The notes under the pieces: model-generated | Database searches by the model: none | Told to the model about the DNA's origin: nothing | The model's input: the letters and a program-made list of their open reading frames with translations, nothing else | Part shown: one piece after another, positions 25,401-40,400 of the stretch | Position numbering within the stretch: the stretch's first letter is position 1 | Layout: every line of letters begins with the position of its first letter | Translations under genes and position numbers: made by a program | Assembly: GCA_024195265.1 (NCBI GenBank) | Contig: JAJLRJ010000013.1 | Location: forward strand, 9,461,832-9,525,831 | From: Dendrophyllia cribrosa | Taxonomy: Eukaryota; Cnidaria; Anthozoa; Scleractinia; Dendrophylliidae | Direction of reading: 5' to 3' | DNA: 64,000 bases

Positions 25401-28400
25401 GTGAAAAATACTTCAAAACAGAAATGTACAGTAGCTGCTGAATATGAACAAAATTAATGAGGACTTCCACTTTTCTGATGTTAGTTTTGTTCCAGTTTTT
25501 AGGTTTTGCTTAAGTAAACGACTTTAAACAAAAGTCCAGCTTTATTATCTTAGAATTACTGGTGTCAAGTTACCTGGACTCTCTATAAGCCAGACACCTC
25601 TCCAAGACGGACAGATGGGGCGGGTCCCAATAGTGTCCATCTTAATAGAGAGAGTTGACTGTATTATACATGTAATAGCCAGTTATGGAACTACATGTAT
25701 AAAGTGACACCATTGTTCAATCTACTTGGTAATACCCAGTTGCCTCTTGTTTTCTGTTCCAGGCCATTCAAATTAAGCCTGACTCTGAAATCTACAGAGA
25801 ATCACTGGCAATTCTTCAAATGAACTTCTTACAAACAGAAGAACAGAGCTTGAGTTATGCTAATGTTGCCAGACCAAAGCCAACCCGGGGTAATGGAAAA
25901 GAAAATATCTCAGCCAATCAGTGGAGTGCAAAGAAAAAAAGAACCAAGGAAAGTCCAACTAAGACTCCATTGTCTCCAGACGTGTCATCAAGTTGCTATA
26001 GCGACAGTTGTGAACAATCTACTATCAACAATCCTTGGACTTCCTTTTTGAATAGCAATTCAAAAAGGAAAAAGCCTAAAGGTAGTCCAATAGATGGCTT
26101 AAGTGAAATTGAAATTCCGCCAATTTATGAAACTTTTTACATGCAGAGTCCAAGTTATAAACAGGGCTATAAACACCATGATTATCAAGAACAATCAGAC
26201 ACTCCTATTACATGCAATGGTCCACACAAAGCCATACATAAAGATGGGATGTCTGTGCAATACACACAGGACAACCATGCTTCTGCTGATTATGTTGGTT
26301 GCAATAAAGATGACTTACCTGAAAGCCGTTTTACCAACAGTCATGAAAATCTTGATACAAGATTCCTTGATGAGTTGTGTATGGCACGAGAATCAGCGAC
26401 CGATGACTGGACCAAATACTATGATGTGTTATGTGGTGGATTAGGAGATCGAGAAGAGGAAACTTGTAAGCAATCAAATGTTTTATATCACAACGGGCCT
26501 AGATATTGTGAATATTCTGATACTTTGGATGAAATAAATGAAACAGATAATGTCAAATGCATGGGTGATTTAGAAAAGGACAACTCAAGATATCGGGCAA
26601 CTGCTTCCATGTGTGGCAGTGATGTTTGCTCAAAGTGTGGGCATTCAAAAGAAAGTGGAAATCCTCCGTCAAGCCCAACAAAAAACAGGGTTCATTTTGT
26701 TAATGGTGCTTGTGTTTCTAGCCCTAGCGTTCAAAATTGTACATGCAACAAACAGAGCAAAAGTTGTTCAGAAGAAAGAACTCCAAAGATGCCACTTTCT
26801 TCATCACAGCAGGAATTTTATCATAACCTTAGATATTACTTTGGGAGTGGAAAGGTGAAGAGTAAGAAGGTAGCATCAGAAGCTGAGAATGAAGAAAATA
26901 GTTCTGACTTACATAAGAGCTCTACTTCTATGCCATTTTATACCTGTGATACTAAAGATGATGATCCCTTGAATGTTAAATCAAAACAGAATGTTACTGA
27001 AACTACACAACATAGTACAAAATGTGAATCAAAGAATAAAAGAAAGACAGCTAGGGAACATGTCAAAGGGACAAGTGACAACAAGTGCTCTGAGTCTAGA
27101 AAAGTGAAAAATTCAGTAAGTGCAGGTCAAGTGAAAACAGACAAGAAATCACCTGGTGATGAAAGATTTCAACCAGCAGGTTTCAAGCAGAAAGCAAGAG
27201 CTCACGACAAATTCCAGAGTAAAACTAAAGGACCAACTAAGACTGAACATGTAAAGAATTCAAAGGAAGGCATTTCACAGGGTAATGATTCACAAAGAAG
27301 GCAATCAAGAGTTAAGGATGGTGTCAAATCGAGGGGTAACCATGAAGGGAGAACAGAAGACATCTCTAGACCTATGACAGCTTCAGAAATAAGGGAGAAA
27401 CGAGATCAGAAACACAGAAATGAAGGTGAACAATCATCACAAGCAGAGATTGATTTTGCTACTGTTTTTAGAGGCATCTATCAAACAGGTAGAATATAAC
27501 TTCCTGACATTCAACATCCATTAAATCACAAGCAGAGTTATCAAAAAAAAAGGTTTAAGTAATATATCAAACACGAGGAACAGTGTTTCATCAGAGATCC
27601 AAACACTGTAGAGTGGGTTGAAAAACGAGGCACAGCCGAGTTTTTTTTAACCCACTTCAAGGTGTTTGGATACCTGATGAAAAACTCTTTTGAGTGTTTG
27701 ATATAGCTTCTCAAACTGGTCGTTAAAATGCAGAGAAAACTAGACCAAAATCGCCAAAATCTGTGCAAATTAAGACAGGATATCAAAACCTTCACAGCAG
27801 TGATATCCTTTGTGTTCTTGTCATGAATTATTAATTACTTGTGAGCGCACTTGACCAATGACAATACAGCCTTGCAGCTAAATGCATGTGGATGTGCAAC
27901 TTTGAATTTCACAGGGAACGAGCTTTTCGCATTTTGGTTTATGATTCTGGGGCCGGATTCACGAAGCCCTCCTTAGTTAAGACATATCCTAGGTATTGTT
28001 TCTTAACAATAACCTATTGTTGGAATAACAATAGACTATAATAATTGTTAAGAAACAATACTTAGGATATGTCTTAACTTAGAAGGGTTTCATGAAAACT
28101 TAAAAAAGACTCTAAGTTTTACTTTAGCTGTTGAATTTAAAGGCTTACATGTATTTCAAGCCATCTTAGGGTAAAAAACTGTACGTTGAGAAAAAGGTTG
28201 TAGTCTTATTCTCAGGCTTAGCCAATCAAAACCACTACAGCTATGCTCGCATGTTTTTAAGATGAGCACGAATAATTTCCCAAAAATAGCATTACACCAG
28301 GCTCTAAGACAATTTTTTGCTAAATTAAGTTCAAATAAAACTTGACTTGATTAGAAAAATTATTTTTACTTTCGACTTACAAATGTAGCGTTTTATGCAT

Positions 28401-31400
28401 ATCGTACTTTAGTCCTGTGACTTTGTTTATCAAGCTAATCAACTGCATACAGTACCAACTTGTGCTTGCAAGTAATTTGCATCTAAACACGGTGCGCGCA
28501 GTCATGCCTTAAAATCTATTGTCTCGTCTTTCCAAAGTAGACCTCAAGTCTACTTGATTTTCAAGTGCACTTCCAGTGCACTTTGGTCCATAGTGTGAAC
28601 CGGCCTATTTTTGTCCAGCCACTGCCAGTCCAAGTTAATGAACTATATTTTTAGTTAGTGGCCATTTGGTAACTGACTCTTTATATTTAGCTGCCAGATT
28701 GGCAAATTTGTTTTGAATCAGGTCGCCAGCACTAAATGTTTAGTCGCCATGGCACCTAAACTGGTTGCAATTTAGAGGGTTGTTGTCATTCAGTTGTTTA
28801 GCTTGGCCAAAACATTACAAGTGTACAAGGCAAAGATTAGTGTTTTTTTAGGGTTAATTTTTTACATTTGTCATCCTTTAGGTGTAACTCTGGTGTCGAA
28901 GTGTTTCCAAGTTTCCAAGTCCATCATTTATTACATTCTCCTTCTAATCATCTTGCTTTTTGGCTTTTTAATTTACTGGTAAGTAGTTGCAGCTGCTTTG
29001 AACTAAAAGAGAGTGTACAACATTCTAGAGTGCACCCCCATTTGTCTAATTTATTTCTTTAGAGATCATTCAAACAACAAGCTCATTAGTCCTTGAAACT
29101 TCAAACTTGTAACTTGATCCTCCAAATTTTCGACAATCGAGTATCAAGTCTCAAGGTGCCAGGATCAAGTTGCAAGGGACTGTCAACTTAAATGTACATT
29201 TGAGCAGTACTGTACCAGGAGTTACCCGTTTTGGAGGTGTGGCTTACATTAATTTTCAAATTAAAGACAAACTTGAACCACAATGCGTATGCTTCAAAAT
29301 GATAACAAGACCAGTACTTTGTCAAGGAAATATAATAGTGTTTGTACAGTGGAATCCAAGATACTCCAGAAATGCAGGTAGAGGAGGGCCATGCTACTCC
29401 ATGACTGGCATCACAAAGTGTCCTCACCTATAAAAGTTAACTAAAACACACAAAATTCTGTCACATATGAAGTAATATGAAAACGACAAACGACTCTGTC
29501 AAATATGAAGTACTCATCAAACAATACTTGCCTGCATTTCTGGACATACTGCATGACTGGCATCACAAAGTGTCCTCACCTATAAAAGTTAACTAAAACA
29601 CACAAAATTCTGTCACATATGAAGTAATATGAAAACGACAAACGACTCTGTCAAATATGAAGTACTCATCAAACAATACTTGCCTGCATTTCTGGACATA
29701 CTGCATGACTGGCATCACAAAGCGTCCTCACCTATAAAAGTTCACCAAAACACAGGAAATTCTGTCACATACACTGTATAAAGTAATATGAAAATGACAA
29801 ACAACTCTGTCAAATATGAAGTACTTGTTAAACAATAATACTTGCCTGCATTTGGACATAAGTGTGGAATCTCAATTTCTTAGACCCTTGTGTTTTTTTA
29901 ACCTTCCGATTATTCTAACCAAACTCGTTTCCCTTGGATTTGATTCGAGTCAATGCTGCCCTTGATTTTTCCAACTTCAGCATTTTTTTCTAAACCAATT
30001 TTCATTTCCCATATTTGAGGTTAAAAAGTTGAGATTCCACTGTAGTGGAATTCAAAAAGTCTGGTTGTGAAAAGTGTTGTGCACTAACGGTTTTTTGTTT
30101 CTTGTTTTGTCTTATTAGTGTTTGGTTTGCTGCTTGTTGGCTGATCAAGAAGGTTCTTCACTTAACTGCAGCAGAGAGATTGTTTACTGCTGTGAGAAGC
30201 AAAATATCCTCTCTCTTTGAGTGGCTCAAGAAGTGCAGAGAAACACGAAGAAAGACTTCTGCACAAGGACAAACCTATGACCTGCCCAAAAATGGTAATT
30301 TTAATAGAACTCGATGATACAGAAACTCAAATTTTTCCTTGGTTTGAAAATTGTCAAAGCGGTTTAATTTTGTTATTTTTTTCCTTTGCCTTGGATTCAT
30401 TTCCATGATCTAACTGTAAGACAAAGGAAAACAAAAATCAAACTGGTATGAAACTTTACAAACCAAAGAAAAATTTGAACCACAACTTACAATAACTTAA
30501 TTTTATTAATTAAATTAAGTTTACTCAGGTGAGCTGCCCAGTAAGGGAGAGTGTTTAAGTTGTGAAATGAACACTGCAGTATAAGTGAACCCAGATTCCT
30601 AATCAATAAGTGATACAGTGTAGTTCTGTGGTAATACTACTAAACATCTGTTGTTGTTGTTGTTGTTTTTATTTTCATCAGGAGATGCAGCAATACGGCA
30701 TATGCTGCAAAACAAAGATAATGATCCTTACAGGTTTGTGCACTTCATGTATTTGATGGTCGTTCATACATTCATTCATTCTATCATTCATTCATTTATT
30801 CATTCATTCAGACAGTCACTCAAACATTAATTTTATGCTGTGTATTTATTTATTAATACTATTTATTTATTTGTATGGGAAGTGCTCATTGAGTTAGGCT
30901 GACTTTCACAAAGCATGTAGTAATAGTCCAGAATAGTAACAATGGTCTAATATTGAGGACTTTGTTAGCTGGTATAACTCACCAGCGGCCAAAATTTGGC
31001 TACACCCATTCAGAAAGGTATACTGTAGTTATCTGTACTGATCAACGAAAATAAGCTGTAGTGATGACTGCAATACAATGTGTTGGTTTGCTACATTGCA
31101 GTGTCCTTGGAGTGCCAAACGATGCTTCAGATGATGACATCAGAAAACAGTACAGGAAGCTAGCTGTGCTAATACATCCAGACAAGGTAATAATTTAAAG
31201 AACATTATTAATGTGCAATTAGACTTTTTTTATGTTAGTTTGTTTGTTTGTTCCTCTTGTCCCTAATATTAAGCCTTGTAATACATGTAGTTAATCTTAC
31301 ATGTATGTGAACTTGTTTTCTCCCTCAATAAGATAATTTCACTGTGGTACATGTAGTGGCTAACTCGAAAACTTTCGTTCCTTTGGCCACTACACACTTC

Positions 31401-34400
31401 TCCCTTGTTAATAAAATTTCATATTTTTAAATTTTGTTACATAAATCTTTCTTCTTTATTTTTCTCTTAATTTTGGAATATTTACTGTAACCAAATAAGT
31501 GTGAATAAAATGAACTTGAAATGAAGAACAAGAATAACTTTTTACCTGGACAACAAACAAACACACAACAACAGTGCAACAGCTGAACACAGGGAGAGCA
31601 GCCTCTTGTTGGAGTAATGAGGATTGAGCCCTGCCAATCGCAGCCATCCATTGAATTCTACTAATGGTCACGGACACATAACAAGTCAACCTCATCACTT
31701 GGTGAAAACTCATTATCTCTGAAATGACATTGTTGCCAAATTTGTTTAGCATTTCTGAATTTCTGACATGGGTAGCTTATTATCTAGCCGTGACAAAATT
31801 TTGAAAAAAATCTGTGTTGTAGATGATTTTTGTGCAAACACCTGATATGCTGACAGTTAAACCTCCATACATGTACCTTCACTGACATAATTGATCACCA
31901 CTCATGTTACATTTTTGTATTAATTTTTATTGTGTTTCCTAGAACCCACACAGTGAAGCTGATGAAGCATTCAAGATTCTTGCCAATGCTTTTGACATTC
32001 TTAGTGATGCTGTAAGTTCAAGTAGTCAGTTCACTAACAATGTATTTTCCCAGAAAACGCCCATTTCTCCATCCTTGTGGGAATTCATATTTTAGCTTCA
32101 AATTTTTTTTATTTTCCTATAATAACTAGGCTTTAGAGACTATCCTCCGCCTCTGAATTTTCAATGACCATAGTGACATTTTTCTGAAATCGCAAGATTT
32201 ATTTGCTACGCTATAGTTGTAGTTGTGCTGTATTGTACAGTAGAACATTTTGACTTATCAATACAAAGTTTTGTACAGGGATTCTTTGCCTCTTACCCTT
32301 TTATATACCGTTTTTGACAGAAAAGATAAATCCCTGATACATCCTACATGTTTTAATGACAAAGGAAAAACAAAAGAAGCGTTTTTTGGCTAACATTTGA
32401 GCAACGTTTCCTCACTTTTCACTTCAGTATAAACAATAAAATACTATAATAGATGAATTAGCTGTTAGATGCAACCTAAATGGCAGTTTTCCCTACCCTT
32501 CTGTATACTTAAACTCTTAAATTCTCTACCCTTTTATATACGTCCAGCCTCAAAAAGGTACCCCTATCAGGCGGAGTATCCCTGTATAGCCTATTATAGG
32601 GAGTACCCCTCCCCCCCCAACTCCATAAAAAATGACATTTCTAAATATTTTGACCTCAGATCCACCCTTTGGATATGCCTCATTTAATATCAATTTGTTA
32701 TGTATTTATTTATCTGTTTATTAAAACAGGATAAGCGCAGAGAGTATGACAGAGAATCTGCTTGGAAGAAGAGAGCAGAGGAAAGGGTACATTCAGTTTT
32801 TCAATTCTCTTAATTCACTATTCTTGCTGTTAAAGAATCTGACCCACCCTGTTTGCATTGTGTGCCTACGTTGGTTCATCCGCCATTTTCAGGGCCCCCG
32901 AAAATCCATACTGTATTGTACAGTAGATGAGAAATTCACTCGTGCAGGAGGTGATATGCTTGCCCAAATATGGAATAGAGCCGTATCATAACAATAAGAG
33001 AAGCGCGCAATGCAAACTGGACTAATACATGTATCTGTGAAGAGTGCTACTCTGTTGAAGCTGTGCAATGATACAAAAAAATAAAACAGCATATAAAACA
33101 GGTGTTGAGAACCATGAACATACTTTGTATGCACATGTTTTTCAAGTATATTGGAATGCTTGATGGAACAACAGTGCGGTTTTTAGTAACCTCTCTGGCC
33201 ATTACTGTTTGTGTGTTAGTCCTCAGAGTATTTTTTCAGAAGAACATAATGATGATATCTCTGTTGTAGGAAAGAAGATTTGGTCATCCTGGTAGTCCTG
33301 AACAGTTATTTGCTGATCTTGGAAAAAAGATGCAAGAGGTATGTACACTTATGGAGAATTAAAACCTTTTAGATTTATAGATTTTTCACAACCTACCCTC
33401 AGAAACAAAAAACAACAGAAATAGAGTACCTATGCATGGTATGCAGATAAAGTGATCCTAACTTCGTCAAGGTACATTACTTTCTCTGCTTCTTTAGTTA
33501 CTTTTACAAAATGTAATTTCTGACGTTTGAATGGTGTGAATGAATTAGTCAGAAATTGATATTCTGACGGCATGGTTTCGAGGTTCGCGGGTGGTTGTTG
33601 GGTGTTCTAGGGGTATTTAGGGTTTTTGGCAGGAGATTTGGATCATTCTAGGTCAGTTAGTCGTCCTCTCCGCTGTTTTTCTTTTTTTGCATTTGCTCTT
33701 TTTCTCTTGTTCAGTTTTGTATATTGTATAATGTTTAGGCTTATTTACAGTAGTTGTACCCTTTCCTCGGGGTCATGTGCTGCTGCATTAGATGAGGAAT
33801 ACATGTACGTTTCCACATATTTTTTGGCCACTTCTAAAGGGTGGTTTTTTAGTGGTTTTTCGTATCTGGCGTAGCAAAATTTCTCAATTTTAGAAACATT
33901 GTTATTCATAAGGCTGTACACTGTTATTGTATTTTGCATCAGATGACTGACTAACGCATCCTAAATAAACTTTAACAGTGAATCTCTCGTGTTAGTGGAG
34001 TCAGAATTATGTAGCACCGAAATCTTGCCTGATATGTGTCCATAATATTATGAAATCATAAAATTCCCAAACTGATGCAAACAAGAATAACAATAAGAAA
34101 TGTTCTTACAACTGGGTGCAGCACTGGGCTTAAAACCAGATAGCTAAAAAACAACCTTCAAATTAACTTTTGCTGCTAACTTGCTAAATACTATATTTGG
34201 CTGTGTAAAATGAAAGAATGTCCACCGAAACTTAATGATTTCTTACGTTATATGAAACATATCAATGAAATTGAAAACAAAGCCGACACTATTTTAAACC
34301 GGAAGAAATGGAAGCCTCTTAAGTCTTTCTTGTAATCCTCTGTGAATTTGATGCTAGTCCCCTAAGAAATGAAAAAAATGTATAATTAATTTTCTTCTTC

Positions 34401-37400
34401 TTCTTCTTCTTCTTCTTCTTCTTCTTTTCTGCTGTTCTTCTCCTCCTTTTTTTTTTGGTTGCTTTTTTCCAGACTAAATTTTGTTTAAAAAAAAATAAAG
34501 AAAGAAAAAAATAAAGTAAATTGGCCAGCATAAAGAGATTTTCATTCAAAAGCTGATGTTTCCAGGACTAGCTCTTCGTCCGAGCGATACAAGAAACTGC
34601 CTGACTTACCACACTGGAGTATACATGTACATGTAGATGATATGGATTCATAATCCATAAATTTAATTTTTAAAAACACGGAAATGTTTGTTTGTATTCA
34701 AGAATCCAGATTTGGTTTTTCGCAATAAAACACACCCTTCTTGAATTTCACCATGAGAAAATCAATGGTACCTTCTTCTTTTGTTGTCAAACATAAAGTG
34801 TCACTAACCCCAACAATATAGGTTTCTAATTTACTTTTACATCTATTTACGTCTATGTTAACATAGATGCAGAACTATTTACACTGCAATCAATGTGATG
34901 GAAAACACCGTCGCTACAGTACTGACCGGTTTGTTCTGACGGCACGATTTTGCAGTCGGTGTAATACAAGGCATGCTGCAAAGGAGGTATGGACTTAGTG
35001 TGGTGCCTTTGAAGGCTGCCATTCCAAGAATCGAGCCTTGAGATGTGTAACTAAATGCCCGGGGGATGGGTATGTGCCCCTGTGAAGGGTATGGTTTTCA
35101 AGCAGTAAAGTTTGGGTTAGGGTATAGAAATCAGAGAGGTTTGTATAGAACAGGGTATCATTTGCCGGGAAACTGATCAGTGGTAGGAAGAGTTAAGTCT
35201 AGAATAGGAATTGAAACTCGGAAGAGAAAGAGCCAATCATCGCGGCAACATTGTTGACAGATGGTTTCCAGTAAAAACACTATGGTTCTACGTAATGGCT
35301 TTATAATGGCTCAGATATACAAAAAATAGCAAGTCTTTGATAGGGTAAGGATTTTCGTCATCTAGTCTAGTATACTTGTTGTAGGGTTGCAAAATTAGCT
35401 AAACATGGTCCGGTATAGGGTAAGGATTTTAGAGTCCCAGCAAACACCCCCACCCAATAATATACAGAGTACCCCCCTGACCCGGGACTAAAATGTACAT
35501 GTAGTTCTAGCTTATTAGTCTCTAGATGATATTTATAAAGGCCCGTTTACACATGCGATTTTTGAGGCGATTTTGGTCGCGCGCTCCAATGCAACTAGTG
35601 TAAACTAGCGGCGATTTCTGTGCGATTCGGGTGCGATATTTGCTGTGACTTCCCCAAAATCGCCGCCAAGTTGCATCAGGTTTCAAACATGTTCGAAACC
35701 TCTACGACATCGCGCAACAAATCGCGCCGAAATCGCACTGAAATCGCCGCCCGTTTACGCATGCGATATGAAGATGCAACTTGCGCGCGACAAAAATTGC
35801 ATCGACAAGTGCGACAAGTGTTTGCTAGGAACGGTATCTCGCAATTTTATGCGTTATAAACTACTTCAAAACGTGGTAGCATCACTAAAAATCCATGCTG
35901 CAACAGATTTTGAATTCTGCACATTTGTGAAAAATCGTTGCCGTAAAACAGTTTCCTTTCAAATTTCAAAAGCTGTCACGAAAATTTCCTGCAGTAAATA
36001 TGCAGTAAAACCTGTACCAAGCAGACCCCATATTTAGCGGACATCCACTATTAAGCGGACACTAGCTGCTTGGGTCCCTAAATTTTTCCATATTTACTGT
36101 AAAATGAACCTGTATTACAAGTTACAGTAATACAGGTTTCTCTGTAAATCTTTCCAGCCAATCTATCAGCACACCACGGAGTTTCAAATAGTTGTTTTCA
36201 ACTCTTTTCAAATATATTGGATATTTTATATCTAGAATCTTTTTCCTGGTAGTCAGATCCTGCCATCCAATAAGAAATAGATTTAAGTTTTGACATTACT
36301 CTAGATAATTGCCTGCTAATCGAGAGTATGCGACAGGATAAATCTATCAGCGTTTACTTTGGTTTTCATATGCTTTTTTTTTTCAGGGAGATTTGTGGGC
36401 AGAAAGCAGCTTTCTTGGCTATAAGTTGCACTTCTACGCCTGCATGGAAGGTGAAGTCTTTGATGTCACAGAATGGGCAGCTTGTCAGGTATGTACTGTA
36501 TTTGAATATGTTTAAAAAAATGTTATTAAAGCGCTTTTGAAACTAAAAGTTCAGACGTTTCGGGACTTCTATCCCTTCCTCATTGTAGCGCGCGCGGATG
36601 AAGTCTAAATAAAACTAAAGTCAATGTTCATGCCGCGTGGTTGAAGGGTTTGAAATTTGAAAATTAGTCGACCCTGCGCGCTGCGTCTCTCCGTGATACT
36701 TTTGAAACCTGTTGTAACCACGGACACCATCATGTCATCTGTTGTGTGTCCGGGAGAGGAGAAGTGTTTAGCGACGGGCAGGTCTGCTTTCTTTCTTACC
36801 GATCTGAGATGCACGCAGAATCTGTCGCCGAGCCTACGTCCAGTTTCGCCGATGTAACACAGAGTACATGTACGACAGGTAATGATGTAGACGAGGTTAC
36901 TGGTCGTACATGTGAACTTCTGTCGAATTGTCAGCGGTCCACCAGGAGTGTTGATCAGGGCTGCTGAATTGGTGTAGACGCAGGTCTTGCAACGTGGACG
37001 GCGACAGGAAAAGGTTGCATTGGAGTCAACCCCCGTATTCAAGTTGGACTGAAGATTGCTGTGGACCAAGGAGTCTTTCAAATTGGAGTCGCGGCGGTAG
37101 CACCGAGGACTCGCAAGCTACGAAAGATTTCCATGGTCTCAGGATCAGATTTGAGGATTTCGTAGCTTGCGAGTCCTCGGTGCGTACCGCCGCGAATCCA
37201 ATTTGAATTTGGGACTAGCATCCCATTCAGGGGGGGGAACAATACTCCTAGTCACTTCATAGTATATAAACCAGGTCACCTTGTGATGGACTAGCATCCA
37301 TCCAGGGGGAGTAGTAATACTCATAGTCACTTCATAGTATATAAACCAGGTCACCCTGTGATGGACTAGCTCCATCCAGGGGGGAGTAGTAATACTCATA

Positions 37401-40400
37401 GCCACTTCATAGTATATAAACCAGGTCACCCTGTGATGGACAAGCATCCCATCCGGGGGGAGTAGTAATACTCTCGTTTGCTTCATGCTACAGAAACCGG
37501 GTTAAGCTCCGGCCGAGTGGGCTACTGTAGCTCGTTTACGATTTAACCTACGCTAAATGAGCAGTAACACTGAATTTTCGAGCAAAATAAAGAGAAATGT
37601 AGAATGTTTAACTTTTAAAGGCCAATTACACCATTCCGTTGCTATGTAACGCGGTTGGTACGCGGAGTGAAATTTTACTTCCGGTCTCAGCGACCGGTAA
37701 TTTCGCGCACTTTTTTGCCGGCCGCCCGGCGTCCAACTTTTGTTATTCCGTCACACTTACAGATTTCAGACATTGTAAACCGGGAGTGACGTAACGTTGA
37801 CTTTTGGCATTGAACTACTCCTGTACGTAATTCCAGCTACAAGCAAACTATTAACTCGCATGCTATGGTATACATGTGTGTATTTTACAAAATGCAGTTT
37901 GGAACTTTCCTTCTTTGAATTTTGTACTTTGTCATTATTATAACTATTAGCAGTCAACGGCGTTGATAAATGCTTTCAAACAACCACATTGCTAAGTGAA
38001 GTTTGGGTACCTGGGATATCCAGGAGCTTCCTCTTCTGGCAGCGAGCTCCTAGATGGAGAACCACCCCCATGACTGACAAACTTAAGCCTGGCAACCCAG
38101 CCATGAGCCTCCACGCCAGAGAAACAGGCACCCGTCACACTGATATGGCAGTGGAAAAGAGGGATGGAAGAGGGGGAGGGTGGAAGCTGAGGCCCAAAAC
38201 GCACAGAACCTAAATGAAACGCCCGCCACGACACAAACCCCACGCTCAATACGCTTAAATTGCCTATCACCCCTAGAAAGTTATTTTCAGAATCAACTCT
38301 ATTTACATTGAATAGTTGAATGGTAAAATATTTCTTGTTTTGAACGTCGTGTTAGTGAGTTATAGAGATTTGAATTTACAAAATGCTGATTAGATGACGT
38401 CAACCCGGGAATCATTTATTATACAACTACTTGTTTTCACCTCCAAATAATATTGTTTACGAATCAATTAACTATCCACAGTTTATATTTAGTATTTATC
38501 AAATTAATTATCTTCAAGCTGTAAACTGCGCATTGTAAATAGGCCATTTGCACGATGGCGTCATTTGACTACAACTACCAGAATTCATTTCGTTTTTCCT
38601 TTCTTATTTAAATTTTGTATTCCTAGTGCGGTTTAAATAACAATAGCCCTAATTTGCACTACAAAACAAAAAACTGAAGGATTCTGGTAGTTGTAGTCAT
38701 ATGACGTCATCGTGCAAATGGCCTATTGGCGTAGAAATAATGGCAAATTCCCGGGTTGACGTCATCTAATTAGCATTTTGTAAATTCAAACCTCACTCAC
38801 AAACGGGACGTTCAAAACAAGAAATATTTTACCATTCAACTATTCAATGTACATAGAGTTGATTCTGAAAAAAAAAACTTTCTAGGGGTGACAGGCACTT
38901 AACACGTTCGACTCTGAGAGCACATGGAATCGTAGCACATGCGCACATGCCAGATACCGCTGACCTAAAGGTGATTGCTGGCGCTCCTTGTTGTTAACTT
39001 CGTTAAATTACATTTAACTGCATTTCATTTACAGGGTCTCGGAAATTATCGTTTGGAGCCAAATCCTCACACAGTTCACCTGAAGCTCAAGACTCGATAC
39101 ACCCATCCCAGCGGCTTTAACACCAGGTACGCTCACTACAGTCTTCTCAGTGTATTTGAGTTAATCCTTTGAGTCTCACTCCCAAGAGTGCCAAACATCA
39201 AAATTCAAGAAAAATCCCAATATTCATTTTGTAAAATATTGAAAAACAAATGGTACCATGCAAAGTACTGCTGAAGAGGTTTCATTTGAATGGTCACACC
39301 ATAGGATTTCATCAACAGACTCAAAAGTTAGAACAAATGGTACCATGCAAAAGTACTGCTGAAGAGGTTTCATTTGAATGGTCACATCATAGGATTTCAT
39401 CAACAGACTCAAACGTTAAAACAACACTACATGTCTCCATAATTGACTCTGGGAGTGAAAGGGTTAAAGTGCATATGAAGTAATTTTTTTTTGTCTTTTT
39501 TTGGAGGCTATTATGTCTTTATTTCGAAATGATAAAAGAAATTTGTCAGAAAAAATTTTTAGGCCTCTTTTTTGCCGTCCAAAGTAGCACAATTTGCAGA
39601 AATCAGTGTCCCGGAGACTGGGAACGAGTTGTCGATATCCATGCCGTTGATGACGTAGAAAATACTTGAGATTCGTTCTTTTGTATGCTCACAGTGTGTT
39701 TTGTTCCATTTCTTCAAAAGAATGTCAGACTGTGATGAAGTTATGTCATCTACAGAGTCTCTGTCAGACAGACAGAAAGTCGCCGAGGTCGAAGATTTCT
39801 CCTTTGCCGCCATGATAATCGCGAGTTGAAGTATTTCTACGTCACAGCCTTGTTTGGCCGCGCGCTCGATAGAGACACTTTCTGCATGGCGGAAATTTCA
39901 AAACTTTCAAGCCGAATAATTTCACAATGGGAAGGATCTTTTCGATAAAACCCACAAATTTAGATAAAGACAGTAAAGTACTTTCAAACCATGGAAATTC
40001 TTTTTTACTTCATATGCACTTTAATGTAGATCTTAGTTTCTCTCAAAGGGACGCAGCGTTCCGCCAAAATAACACAGTTCGCTTATCTTATTTCCATGTC
40101 ATATCGCCAAATGCTACCAAATATACAACTAAGATTCTTTAGAGCGAAACAGAAGCAGTAGCTTGGAGATATAGTGCAGGGGCCGGATTCACGAAGCCCT
40201 CCCAAGTTAAGACATCTCCTAAGTATTGTCATTCCAACAATAGGCTATTGTTAAGAAACAATAGTTAGGATATGTCTTAACTTAGGAGGGCTTCGTGAAT
40301 CCGGCCCCAGGATTGCAAGGATGGAAGTGGATTACAGTTTATCAATTTAATTTCGTGACAGGCGGTCAAGAAATCAAAATTACCATCCTTGTAGAATTTT

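Noticed and set aside
25820..27499. 559-codon frame as a stand-alone single-exon gene
   Set aside because: The frame is open upstream to a good acceptor and joins in phase to exons 1-2; its last codons lie past a splice donor that leads in phase to the membrane exon.
36605..37206. Plus-strand frames opposite the GIY-YIG fragment
   Set aside because: They are the antisense of the Penelope-type frame and of its hairpin.
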